64,000 nucleotides of DNA from Isoptericola halotolerans (GTDB taxonomy: Bacteria > Actinomycetota > Actinomycetes > Actinomycetales > Cellulomonadaceae). A model generated the notes under the pieces. The model was not told the DNA's origin. It saw only the letters and a program-made list of their open reading frames with translations, and made no database searches. The stretch spans positions 124,001 to 188,000 of the forward strand of contig NZ_PVTX01000008.1 in the NCBI RefSeq assembly GCF_003003075.1, in the 5' to 3' direction. Positions 38,751 through 46,834 of this stretch are shown here, piece after piece (position 1 is the stretch's first letter; the number at the start of each line of letters is the position of its first letter). The translations under genes and the position numbers were made by a program.

Positions 38751-39761
38751 TCAGTCCGCCGCGCTCTCGGCCTTCTGCGGGCGCGACAGGAGGGCGCGGG
38801 CCATGTCGTCCACGGACATCCCCTCGTACAGCACCGCGACCACACCGGCGGTGATCGGCATGTCCACCCCGTGCTTCTGCGCCAGCTCCAGCACCGACCG
38901 GGACGACTTCACGCCCTCCGCCGTGGTGCCGGTAGCGACCAGCGCGTCGTCGAGGGTCATGCCCTGCCCGATGTACTTGCCGAGGGTGTGGTTCCGGGAC
39001 AGCGGTGAGGCGCACGTCGCCACCAGGTCGCCCATGCCGGCGAGGCCCGCGAACGTCTCCGGCTGCGCGCCCAGCGCCCGGCCGAGGCGGGTGATCTCGA
39101 CGAGGCCACGCGTGATGACCGTCCCCGAGGTGTTCCAGCCGAACCCGCGACCCTGGCCCATCCCCACGGCCAGCGCGATGATGTTCTTCACCGCGCCGCA
39201 CAGCTCGACGCCGACGACGTCCGAGTTCGTGTACGGGCGGAAGTAGGAGTTGGAGCACGCCTCCGCGGCGAGGCGCGCGTTGGCCTCGTCGGGGCAGGCC
39301 ACGACCGTCGCCGTGGGCTGGCGGGTGGCGATCTCCTTGGCCAGGTTGGGGCCCGAGACGACGACGACCCGGTCGAGCGAGATGTCCAGCGCCTCGGCGA
39401 TGACCTGGCTCATGCGCTTGTCCGTGCTGAGCTCGATGCCCTTCATGAGCGAGACCACCACGGCGTCGGGCTCCACGTGCTCGCGCAGACCCTCCAGGGT
39501 CCGGCGCGCCACCTGGGACGGGATGGCGACCACGACGACGCGGGCACCGGACAGCGCCGCGGCGGCGTCCGTCGTCGCACGCATCGCGGGCAGCTCGACG
39601 CCCGGCAGGTACTTGGCGTTGCGGCGCTCGTCCGCCACCTCGCGGGCCACGGCCTCGTCGCGACCCCACAGCGTGACGTCGCACCCGGCGTCGGCCATGA
39701 CCATCGCGAAGGTGGTCCCCCAGGACCCCGAACCGAGGACGGCGGCCTGCAGGGCGCTCAC
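38751..39761 (-). CDS. gpsA: Glycerol-3-phosphate dehydrogenase [NAD(P)+]
   Basis: Reduces dihydroxyacetone phosphate to sn-glycerol-3-phosphate for phospholipid synthesis. The 336-aa protein has the cofactor motif VLGSGSWGTTFAMVMADAG at residues 8-26, VVSLMKGIE, VVSGPNLAKEIA, the catalytic-region LCGAVKNIIALAVGMGQG and FAGLAGMGDLVATC. GTG 39761 overlaps the plsC stop (GTGA), so both lipid genes are translationally coupled. Confidence 0.96.
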   Translation of the reverse strand: MSALQAAVLGSGSWGTTFAMVMADAGCDVTLWGRDEAVAREVADERRNAKYLPGVELPAMRATTDAAAALSGARVVVVAIPSQVARRTLEGLREHVEPDAVVVSLMKGIELSTDKRMSQVIAEALDISLDRVVVVSGPNLAKEIATRQPTATVVACPDEANARLAAEACSNSYFRPYTNSDVVGVELCGAVKNIIALAVGMGQGRGFGWNTSGTVITRGLVEITRLGRALGAQPETFAGLAGMGDLVATCASPLSRNHTLGKYIGQGMTLDDALVATGTTAEGVKSSRSVLELAQKHGVDMPITAGVVAVLYEGMSVDDMARALLSRPQKAESAAD

Positions 39762-40513
39762 GGGCGCTCCACCGGTGGGTAGGTCATCTTCTTCACCTCG
39801 TAGTCAGGGTGCTTGCGCAGGTCGAACCGGTGGGCCGGCGGCTGCTCGTCGCGCAGGTCGGCGAGCAGCACGGTGATCGCGTCCATGACGCGGTTCATCA
39901 CCTCGCGCAGCGTGGCCGCGTCCTGCGGGCGCTCGTACAGGTCGGACAGGTCCACGGGCGGACCCGCGACGACCTGCACCCGCTTGCGGGGGAACAGCCT
40001 GGGCAGCTTGCCGTAGCGCGGCAGGATGTCGACGGCTCCCCACTGGGCGACGGGCACCACGGGCAGCCGGGTGGTCAGGGCGATGCGGGCCAGGCCGGTC
40101 TTGGGCTCCATCGGCCAGCAGTCGGGGTCCCGCGTGAGCGTGCCCTCGGGAAAGACCGCCACGCAGGCACCGTCCCCGAGCTCGTCCCCGGCGCGCTGCA
40201 GCGAGCGCGCCGCGGCGGCGCTCCCCCGGTCCACCGGGATCATGTTGGTGCCCCGCAGCACGGAGCCGACCACCGGTGCGGTGAACAGGCTGCGCTTGGC
40301 CAGCACGCGCGGTTCGAAGCCCTGGTCGAACAGGTAGTGCACGAACGTCAGGGCATCGAGCTCGGTGACGTGGTTGGCCGCGGCGATGAAGCCGCCCTCG
40401 GCCGGGAGGTTCTCGCTGCCGCTCCACTCGTAGCGGCACATCGAGAACATCAGGGGTCGGACGATCTTCGCGATGACGCGATAGAGGCGCGACTCAGGTC
40501 TGGCGGGTGGCAC
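39758..40513 (-). CDS. plsC: 1-acyl-sn-glycerol-3-phosphate acyltransferase
   Basis: Acylates lysophosphatidate in the membrane. The 251-aa protein has the catalytic HxxxxD motif at residues 48-53 (NHVTELD), NMIPVDRGSAAAARSL with the phosphate-binding Arg, and FPEGTLTRDP. I place the start at GTG 40513 (VPPARPESRLYR), 8 nt after TAGGCT; GTG 40519, six bases earlier and in frame, is possible but only 2 nt from the -10. Product feeds from GpsA downstream in the same operon. Confidence 0.93.
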   Translation of the reverse strand: MPPARPESRLYRVIAKIVRPLMFSMCRYEWSGSENLPAEGGFIAAANHVTELDALTFVHYLFDQGFEPRVLAKRSLFTAPVVGSVLRGTNMIPVDRGSAAAARSLQRAGDELGDGACVAVFPEGTLTRDPDCWPMEPKTGLARIALTTRLPVVPVAQWGAVDILPRYGKLPRLFPRKRVQVVAGPPVDLSDLYERPQDAATLREVMNRVMDAITVLLADLRDEQPPAHRFDLRKHPDYEVKKMTYPPVERP

Positions 40514-40521
40514 GGCCACAG

Positions 40522-40527
40522 AGCCTA
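40522..40527 (-). promoter_or_regulatory. -10 TAGGCT for plsC-gpsA (leaderless)
   Basis: Minus-strand TAGGCT ends 8 nt before GTG 40513. Confidence 0.5.
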
Positions 40528-40590
40528 CCTGCCCGACGGCGGCACGGGACGCAGCGCGTCCGGCTCCCGCCGGGCAGGTCGCACCCGACC

Positions 40591-41907
40591 TCAGCCGCGC
40601 GAGACGTCGGCGCCGAGGGCGACGAGCTTGTCCTGGAACGACTCGTACCCACGGTCGATCAGCGAGATACCCCGCACCGTGGAGGTGCCCTTGGCCGCCA
40701 GCGCCGCGATCAGGTGCGAGAACCCACCCCGCAGATCCGGCACCTCGATGTCCGCCGCCGCCAACGGCGTCGGACCCGAGACCACCGCCGAGTGATGGAA
40801 GTTGCGCTGCCCGAACCGGCAGTCGCCCCCACCCAGGCACTCCTTGTACACCTGGATCGTCGCGCCCATCTGTCGCAACGCCTCGGTGAACCCGAAACGG
40901 TTCTCGTACACCGTCTCGTGCACGATCGACAGCCCCGTGGCCTGCGTCAGGGCGACCACCAGCGGCTGCTGCCAGTCCGTCATGAACCCGGGGTGCACGT
41001 CCGTCTCCAGCACGATCGGACGCAGGTCCCCACCCGGGTGCCAGAACCGGATCCCGTCGTCCTGCACGTCGAACTGCCCACCCACCTTGCGGAACGTGTT
41101 CAGGAACGTCATCATCTCCGGCTGCGTGGCGCCCTTGATCGTCACGTCACCACCGGTCGCCAGCGCCGCCGACGCCCACGACGCCGCCTCGATCCGGTCA
41201 CCCAACGCCGTGTGGTTGTACCCCTCGAGACGGTCCACACCCTCGATCCGGATCACCCGGTCGGTGTCCACCGAGATGATCGCGCCCATCTTCTGCAGCA
41301 CTGCGATCAGGTCCATGATCTCCGGCTCCGTCGCCGCCCCCGACAGCTCCGTGATGCCCTCGGCGCGCACCGCCGTCAACAACAGCTGCTCCGTGGCGCC
41401 CACCGACGGGTACGGCAACGAGATCTTCGTGCCCTGCAACCGCCGCGGAGCGCGCAGGTGGATCCCGTTCGGGCGCTTGTCCACCACCGCACCGAACTGC
41501 CGCAGGATGTCCAGGTGGTAGTCGATCGGACGATCCCCGATCCGGCAGCCACCCAGGTCCGGGATGAACGCCTCACCCAACCGGTGCAGCAACGGACCGC
41601 AGAACAGGATCGGGATCCGCGACGAGCCCGCGTGCGCGTCGATGTCCGCCACGTGCGCCGACTCCACGTTCGACGGGTCCAGGTCCAGGATCCCCGCGTC
41701 CGGGTCGTACTTCACGTTGACCCCGTGCAGGTCCAACAACCCCGAGACCACACCCACGTCACGGATCTGCGGCACGTTGCGCAGCACGCTCGCCGACTCG
41801 CCCAGCAACGACGCCACCATCGCCTTGGACACGAAGTTCTTCGCGCCTCGCACCGAGATGGTGCCCTGCAACGGCGTCCCACCGTTCACGTACAGCAGAT
41901 CAGTCAT
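40591..41907 (-). CDS. murA: UDP-N-acetylglucosamine 1-carboxyvinyltransferase
   Basis: First committed step of peptidoglycan synthesis: enolpyruvyl transfer from PEP to UDP-GlcNAc. The 438-aa protein has Lys23 in RGAKN and the active-site loop GGCRIGDRPIDYHL with Cys121, the residue attacked by fosfomycin; M. tuberculosis carries Asp there, so this enzyme is predicted sensitive in type. It has the usual two inside-out alpha/beta domains. ATG 41907 is chosen over upstream starts because the conserved N-terminus begins LLYVNGGTPLQGTISVRG. A leader of about 140 nt precedes it. Confidence 0.95.
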   Translation of the reverse strand: MTDLLYVNGGTPLQGTISVRGAKNFVSKAMVASLLGESASVLRNVPQIRDVGVVSGLLDLHGVNVKYDPDAGILDLDPSNVESAHVADIDAHAGSSRIPILFCGPLLHRLGEAFIPDLGGCRIGDRPIDYHLDILRQFGAVVDKRPNGIHLRAPRRLQGTKISLPYPSVGATEQLLLTAVRAEGITELSGAATEPEIMDLIAVLQKMGAIISVDTDRVIRIEGVDRLEGYNHTALGDRIEAASWASAALATGGDVTIKGATQPEMMTFLNTFRKVGGQFDVQDDGIRFWHPGGDLRPIVLETDVHPGFMTDWQQPLVVALTQATGLSIVHETVYENRFGFTEALRQMGATIQVYKECLGGGDCRFGQRNFHHSAVVSGPTPLAAADIEVPDLRGGFSHLIAALAAKGTSTVRGISLIDRGYESFQDKLVALGADVSRG

Positions 41908-42053
41908 AGCTCGTCGTCGTCCTGTCCTCGCGGAATTCGCAGCACGGTGGTGCTGCTCTCGGTGCGGGCCCGCCCCGGCTCGCGTGGCGCGTGGTGCGCA
42001 GCCCGACCGATCCTGCCCCCGCAGGCCCGGTGGTGCCAACATCCGGCGCACCC

Positions 42054-42059
42054 ACCGTA
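42054..42059 (-). promoter_or_regulatory. Possible murA -10 (TACGGT) with long leader
   Basis: Minus-strand GAATACGGT lies about 150 nt upstream of the murA ATG and follows three GTGAA repeats (42062-42082). No gene is seen in 41908-42151, so this gap is probably promoter and leader. Confidence 0.4.
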
Positions 42060-42151
42060 TTCACGTTCACCACACCTTCACGCGGTACACGCCGACTCGC
42101 GCGGGGGCGCGCTGGTCTTCACCGGATCGCGACGTACCGGGGACGCGGCCC

Positions 42152-42865
42152 TCAGGCGCGCTCCGGGCGCGCCGGGTCGCGGCCGCCGGCGTCCAGGCGG
42201 AAGGGCGGGTACACGTCCGTCATGAGCGCGGCGTAGACGGTGACCCGCAGCACCCAGCGGTGCATGCCGAGGACGAAGTCGAACACGCCGTGCGGGTACG
42301 TGCCACGGAAGAGCAGGACCACCGCGGCGACGAGGACCAGGAAGCCGATGAGACCGGGGGTGGACGGCCCGTCCTGGACGACGACGCCCTCGGAGGTGAT
42401 CGTCGTCGTCGACGTGCTGGTGCCGACGAACAGGGCGACGACGACGTAGTGCGGCAGCGCGAGCAGCCACCACTTCACGAGGACGAGGCCGCGCGAGAGC
42501 CGACCCGGCTCCTCGACCTCGAGCCGCGCCGGGTAGTCGGGGACGTCGGCGAGCGTGAACGGCGGGTACCGGTCGGTCCCGAGCACTCCGTAGGAGTAGT
42601 ACGCCACCCGCCAGCTCCAGCGCAGGACGCCCACGTTGAACCGGAAGATCCCCGAGGGGTAGTGCGCGGTGAAGAGGATGCCGAAGAACGCGACGAGACT
42701 GAGCACCGCGAAGGCGATCCAGAGCCCGACGAGCACCACGACGTGCGGCAGGACCAGGATCCACTTGACCAGCCACAGCCACCGGGACAGCGGCTCCGGT
42801 GGGTCGGCATCGACCCGGACGATGTTGCGGACGAGGCCGATCCCGGCCGGTGGCTGGACTGCCAT
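42152..42865 (-). CDS. DUF4389 membrane protein (duplicated domain)
   Basis: 237-aa membrane protein with two copies of the DUF4389 unit: [22 protein letters not shown] ... [38 protein letters not shown], repeated as [22 protein letters not shown] ... [36 protein letters not shown]. Each has membrane helices and an invariant YPPF motif. Function unknown. ATG 42865 has AAGGAG upstream. It is the third gene after the SQR-like flavoprotein. Confidence 0.88.
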   Translation of the reverse strand: MAVQPPAGIGLVRNIVRVDADPPEPLSRWLWLVKWILVLPHVVVLVGLWIAFAVLSLVAFFGILFTAHYPSGIFRFNVGVLRWSWRVAYYSYGVLGTDRYPPFTLADVPDYPARLEVEEPGRLSRGLVLVKWWLLALPHYVVVALFVGTSTSTTTITSEGVVVQDGPSTPGLIGFLVLVAAVVLLFRGTYPHGVFDFVLGMHRWVLRVTVYAALMTDVYPPFRLDAGGRDPARPERA

Positions 42866-42904
42866 GTCTCGCTCCTTCTGCTCGTGATCGCGTCCCGCGC
42901 CCGG

Positions 42905-43366
42905 TCACCGGGCCGGGCTCCGCGTCCTGCTGCCCCGGGCCAGCCTGACCAGCGCCACGACGATCGCGACCACGCTGCCGACCATCCCGGCGACGAGCAG
43001 CACCCGGAGCACGGTGTCCCAGGGAAAGGTCTGGCCGGTGAACTCGAAGGGGAAGACGTTCCACACGGCGATGGTCGCGACCAGTCCGACCGCGGCCGTC
43101 ACGACGTCACCCAGCGCGCGCAGCCACGGGGGGTCCGCGACCAGGTACCCGAGGTTGGCGACGATGCCGACGACGATCGCGGCGTCGACCTCGCCGAGCA
43201 CCTCGGCCGTCTCCGGCGTCAGGAACGGGACGGACTCCCATCCCGGCCACCCGTGCACGAGGACGAGGAGGAGCACGTTGACGAGCACGCCGAGGACGTA
43301 GCCGACGCGCCGCGCAGCCGCGGTGGTGCCTGGCCCGGTGGGGCTGTCGCTCGACGGAGCGTCCAT
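42905..43366 (-). CDS. Four-helix membrane protein, function unknown
   Basis: 153-aa protein with four hydrophobic segments (about residues 22-40, 58-76, 84-105, 118-142) and a basic C-terminus. I prefer ATG 43366 with AGAGGTC upstream; GTG 43396 is in frame but has no ribosome site. It lies between the SQR-like gene and the DUF4389 gene, which suggests a membrane complex. I recognise no family. Confidence 0.7.
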   Translation of the reverse strand: MDAPSSDSPTGPGTTAAARRVGYVLGVLVNVLLLVLVHGWPGWESVPFLTPETAEVLGEVDAAIVVGIVANLGYLVADPPWLRALGDVVTAAVGLVATIAVWNVFPFEFTGQTFPWDTVLRVLLVAGMVGSVVAIVVALVRLARGSRTRSPAR

Positions 43367-43403
43367 GAGACGTCGACCTCTGGTGGTCACGTGCACGGTG
43401 GTG

Positions 43404-44600
43404 TCAGGGGAGCGACACCCGGCCGGCCTTCATCTTGGCGAGCGAGTACTTCTCGAACGCCACCTTGAACGCGTGGTTCTGCGGTCCCGGGACCATGACC
43501 GCCGCCTTGCGCGGGGGCAGCATGTGGTCGGCGACCATCGCGACGCCGTTGTTGCCCGCGTCCATGACGCACAACGCCGGGATCTTGGCGAACTCCTTGG
43601 CGACCGTCGGCTCCTCGCCGCGGACCTGCGAGACGATGTTCTTGGCCGCGACGTGGGCCTGCTGCTCGCTGGGGAAGCCGGTCTTCGGGATGCCCGTGGC
43701 GACCTGTGTGGTCCACGGCACGGGGACGGCCGCGGCGATGCCGACGGCGTACACGTCGTCCCAGCGCTCGGACTGGTAGGTGGGCCGCACGGGGACGTAC
43801 CCTCCGGCGTCCACGAGGTCCGGGGTCTTGGCGAGGAAGTCCTGGCCACGGAACGGCGGCACGATCATCGCGAACCGGTAGTCCAGCTCGCGTCCGTCGT
43901 CGAGCACGACGGCGTCGGGCCGGATCTCCGACATCGACTGGTTCGCCTCGACGGTGATGCCCTCCTTCTTCGCGAACATCTTCATCAAGGTCCTGGCGCC
44001 GGGCATGCCGTCGATCCCGAAGTGGCCTGCGTAGGGCTCGGAGGTGACGTAGGTGAGCTTGACCTTCCCGTGCAGGCCGGCCCGGCGCAGCTGGTACGAG
44101 GTGTTGAACAGGAACTCGTAGGCCGCGCCGAAGCAGCTGGCGCGCTGGGTCGCACCGATGACGACGTCACCCGGGTGGTCGAGGAACCGGCGCCAGGCGT
44201 CGTAGGTGCGTTCGGCGTCCGGGAGCGTGGTGATGGTGGGCGTCTCGGACATCCCGGGGACGACGTCGAGGTCGTTCCGGTAGCCGGTGGCGATCACGAG
44301 GTAGTCGTAGTCGAGATCCCCCTCGGTGGTCTCGACCCGGTGGGCCTCGGGGTCGACGTAGGTGGCGGCGCCGTGCACGAAGGTCGCACCACGCTTCTCG
44401 AGCGTGGGAGCGACCGGGAACGAGACGTCGGTACGCCCCCGGCGGCCGAACGGCAGCCAGATGAGCGACGGGTTGAAGACGAACTTGTCCGACGGCGCCA
44501 CGACGGTGACGTCGGCGTCCCGGCCGAGGTGCGACCTGATGGAGAGAGCGGCGGTCAACCCGGCGAAGTTGCTACCGAGGACCAGGACACGAGCGGACAT
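43404..44600 (-). CDS. Sulfide:quinone oxidoreductase-like flavoprotein
   Basis: 398-aa NAD(P)/FAD oxidoreductase of the SQR/type-II NDH superfamily. It has ARVLVLGSNFAGLTAALSIR (FAD site), YLVIATGYRNDLD, a cysteine in GATQRASCFGAAYEF and another in PALCVMDAGNNG, plus WDDVYAVGIAAAVPVPWTTQVATGIPKTGFPSEQQAHVAAKNI, typical of SQR. SQRs pass electrons from sulfide to quinone using Cys pairs; two Cys are present but the substrate is unproven. ATG 44600 is read with AAGGAG 6 nt upstream. Leads a three-gene operon with two membrane proteins. Confidence 0.82.
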   Translation of the reverse strand: MSARVLVLGSNFAGLTAALSIRSHLGRDADVTVVAPSDKFVFNPSLIWLPFGRRGRTDVSFPVAPTLEKRGATFVHGAATYVDPEAHRVETTEGDLDYDYLVIATGYRNDLDVVPGMSETPTITTLPDAERTYDAWRRFLDHPGDVVIGATQRASCFGAAYEFLFNTSYQLRRAGLHGKVKLTYVTSEPYAGHFGIDGMPGARTLMKMFAKKEGITVEANQSMSEIRPDAVVLDDGRELDYRFAMIVPPFRGQDFLAKTPDLVDAGGYVPVRPTYQSERWDDVYAVGIAAAVPVPWTTQVATGIPKTGFPSEQQAHVAAKNIVSQVRGEEPTVAKEFAKIPALCVMDAGNNGVAMVADHMLPPRKAAVMVPGPQNHAFKVAFEKYSLAKMKAGRVSLP

Positions 44601-44626
44601 CACGGGCTCCTTCGCCGGACGGTCCC

Positions 44627-44652
44627 CCCGGTACTTTCACGTTAGCACCGGG
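44627..44652 (-). promoter_or_regulatory. Promoter with flanking inverted repeat upstream of the SQR-like operon
   Basis: CCCGGT (44627-44632) and ACCGGG (44647-44652) flank a minus-strand TAACGT -10 candidate (44638-44643). A repressor bound to the repeat would cover the -10. The WYL regulator gene just upstream is one candidate binder, by position only. Confidence 0.4.
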
Positions 44653-44683
44653 CGACCGCACCGGCGCGAGGTCGCGCTGGTCC

Positions 44684-45649
44684 TCATCGGGTCCCGAGGT
44701 ACCGCGACACGAGCTCGGCACCGATCCGGGCGAGCTCGGCGCGAACCTCCGGCGGCCCCTCCACCACGATCCCGTCGCCCCAGCCCGCGAGGTGGCGAGC
44801 GACGTCGAGCGGCGTCGGCGCGCCGACGCGGACGCGGGCCACGCCGTCGTCGGCCATACCGTCGCCCGCCACGACCTCGACCTCGACGTGCCGCCCGAAC
44901 TGGGCGCGCAGGACCCCGACGTGTCGCTCCGGGACCCGGACCGTGGCCCATGTCGTCGAGCGCAGCGCCTCGACCTCCTCGACGACCCGCGCCCACACCG
45001 CGGCGAGGTCGAGGTCGGCCGGGACCTCGGCGGCTTCACCGGTGACCTCCGCCTCGGCGATGCGGTCGACCCGGTAGGTGCGCGGCCCGCGCTCCGTCCC
45101 GGCGACGAGGTACCAGGTGCCGTCCTTGTCCACGACACCCCACGCGTCGACCACGCGGTCCGACGTCCGCCCGGTGGCGCCGGTGTACCGCAGCCGGACG
45201 CGTCGCCGCCGGACGACGGCCTCCCGCAGGGCGTCGAGGTGCAGCGCCCGCTGCCGAGCGGCAGCACCCCAGCGCTGGTCGTCGACGACGGTGGCGACGG
45301 CCGCGGCCTCCGCCTCGGCCCGGAACGGCGTGGGCAGCGCGCGGACGAGCTTGCGCAGCGCGCTGCTCGCCTCGCCGTCCGCGGCCGTCGCGGGGCCGGC
45401 GAGGAGGAAGAGGGCACGAGCCTCCGGTGCGGTGAGGCCGCTGAGGTCGGTCCGGGCACCGCCGAGCAACGACCACCCACCGCCCCGGCCGCGCTGCGGG
45501 TACACGGGTACCCCGGCGGCGGACAACGCCTCCAGGTCGCGGCGCGCCGTGGCCACCGACACCTCGAGCGCGGCGGCGAGCTCGGCCGCGGTGACCCGTG
45601 GCCTCGACTGCAGGTGCAGGAGCACCTGGATGAGTCGGTCGGCACGCAC
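44684..45649 (-). CDS. WYL-domain transcriptional regulator (HTH DeoR-type)
   Basis: 321-aa regulator: an N-terminal winged helix (RADRLIQVLLHLQSRPRVTAAELAAALEVSVATARRDLEAL, residues 2-45) and a C-terminal WYL sensing region (residues 135-215, with LRYTGATGRTSDRVVDAWGVVDKDGTWYLVAG and TYRVDRI). WYL proteins bind ligands or nucleic acid and include regulators of phage defence and DNA damage; no defence genes are here. GTG 45649 is chosen as the start of the HTH; a GACTCT -10-like element ends 6 nt before it. It lies upstream of the SQR-like operon. Confidence 0.85.
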   Translation of the reverse strand: MRADRLIQVLLHLQSRPRVTAAELAAALEVSVATARRDLEALSAAGVPVYPQRGRGGGWSLLGGARTDLSGLTAPEARALFLLAGPATAADGEASSALRKLVRALPTPFRAEAEAAAVATVVDDQRWGAAARQRALHLDALREAVVRRRRVRLRYTGATGRTSDRVVDAWGVVDKDGTWYLVAGTERGPRTYRVDRIAEAEVTGEAAEVPADLDLAAVWARVVEEVEALRSTTWATVRVPERHVGVLRAQFGRHVEVEVVAGDGMADDGVARVRVGAPTPLDVARHLAGWGDGIVVEGPPEVRAELARIGAELVSRYLGTR

Positions 45650-45750
45650 CTGTCGAGAGTCCCACGAAAAGCGGTCAGGAGGTGAGCACTTTGGCGACCA
45701 GCATGGTCTCGACGGCGTCACCGGGCGCCGCCCGACCCTGGAGGACTCCC

Positions 45751-46164
45751 ATGCTGCGCGGACTCACCACCACCACGTACTTCGCCGACGACGTCACCGC
45801 GGCCCGCGACTGGTATGCCGAGGTGCTCGGCACCGAGGCGTACTTCGGACGCGACGCCGACGGCACGCTCGCCTACGCCGAGTTCCGGATCGGCGACTAC
45901 CAGCACGAGCTCGGCATCCTCGACCGCCGGTTCGCACCCGTCGCGCGCACCGGGGAGCCGGCCGGCGCCGTGGCGTACTGGGCGGTCGACGACGTCGAGG
46001 CGGCGTACGCACGGCTGCTCGCCCTGGGCGCGGTCGGGCACGACGAGCCGACCGAGCGCGGTCCCGGGTTCGTCACGGCGATCGTCGTCGACCCGTTCGG
46101 CAACCTGCTCGGCGTGATGGAGAACGCGCACTACCTCGAGGTGCTCACCTCGCGGCGTGGGTGA
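45751..46164 (+). CDS. VOC-family protein
   Basis: 137-aa glyoxalase/bleomycin-resistance fold protein: LTTTTYFADDVTAARDWYAEVLGTEAYFG at the start, QHELGILDRRF in the middle, and FVTAIVVDPFGNLLGVMENAHYLEVL at the end, with the conserved terminal Glu. ATG 45751 is read with GGAGG 8-9 nt upstream; the frame is open back to 45682 but that part is not VOC-like. Probably an intradiol-type or binding protein of unknown substrate. Divergent from the WYL gene. Confidence 0.84.
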   Translation: MLRGLTTTTYFADDVTAARDWYAEVLGTEAYFGRDADGTLAYAEFRIGDYQHELGILDRRFAPVARTGEPAGAVAYWAVDDVEAAYARLLALGAVGHDEPTERGPGFVTAIVVDPFGNLLGVMENAHYLEVLTSRRG

Positions 46165-46170
46165 GGCCCG

Positions 46171-46671
46171 TCAGTTGAGCATGAGCAGGACGCCGTCGCC
46201 CGCCTCGGCCGCGGCGGTGCAGAACCGCCGCAGCTCGTCGTAGCGCTCTCCGAGCACCTGCGGGCGCTCCTCGGCCAGGTGCTCGGCGGGGTCCGGGCAG
46301 CCCTCGCTGTCGCAGAGCTGCGTCATGTCGTAGCCGTCGGCGAGCCTCGCGAAGGGCGTCGAGCTCAGGAAGTCGGCGGCCCGCCGCACCTCGTCGGGCG
46401 CGAGCGACCGCACGGGGCCGAGCCCGCCGTCGAGGCCGAGCGGTGTGCCGCCGTGGACGACGTCGACGGCCGGCTCGCGCTCGCGGAGCAAGGCGTGCAG
46501 CGGCCCCCACGCCCGGCCCACGCTGAAGTACCGGGCACGCTCCGGCTCCAGGTCGAGCTCGACCCACTCCTCGGCGAGCGCGTCGAGGTGCTCGGCGGCC
46601 CAGGCCGCGTCGGATCGGGCTCGGTCCAGGTCGGCGGCCGCGAGCCGCGCGTACTCGCAGTGAATCCCCAT
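46171..46671 (-). CDS. DUF1877 (YfbM-like) family protein
   Basis: 166-aa cytoplasmic protein. The start MGIHCEYARLAAADLDRA and the later DVVHGGTPLGLDGGLGP and RAADFLSSTPFARLADGYD are characteristic of DUF1877, a fold with no known activity, often linked to toxin-immunity or polymorphic loci. It is acidic and Ala/Leu-rich. ATG 46671 follows TACGGT by 8 nt. Tail-to-tail with the VOC gene (6 bp apart). Confidence 0.85.
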   Translation of the reverse strand: MGIHCEYARLAAADLDRARSDAAWAAEHLDALAEEWVELDLEPERARYFSVGRAWGPLHALLREREPAVDVVHGGTPLGLDGGLGPVRSLAPDEVRRAADFLSSTPFARLADGYDMTQLCDSEGCPDPAEHLAEERPQVLGERYDELRRFCTAAAEAGDGVLLMLN

Positions 46672-46679
46672 GGCCCGCG

Positions 46680-46685
46680 ACCGTA
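46680..46685 (-). promoter_or_regulatory. -10 TACGGT for the DUF1877 gene (leaderless)
   Basis: Minus-strand TACGGT ends 8 nt before ATG 46671. Confidence 0.5.
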
Positions 46686-46834
46686 GCGGTCGCGGCGTTC
46701 CCGCAGGCCGGGCAAAAGGTGCGGAACCGCCCTCACCACCCAAACCGTCGACCAAGACTGTGAGATACGACAAGTTTCGCGCGCCGATCCGGGCCCAGGT
46801 CGCACGTAGCCAACAGGGGGCCGCCGGCGCTACG

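Noticed and set aside
42062-42082. GTGAA repeats upstream of murA as a Rex or other operator
   Set aside because: They are direct repeats without the TGTGAA-N4-TTCACA symmetry; kept only as part of a weak promoter call.
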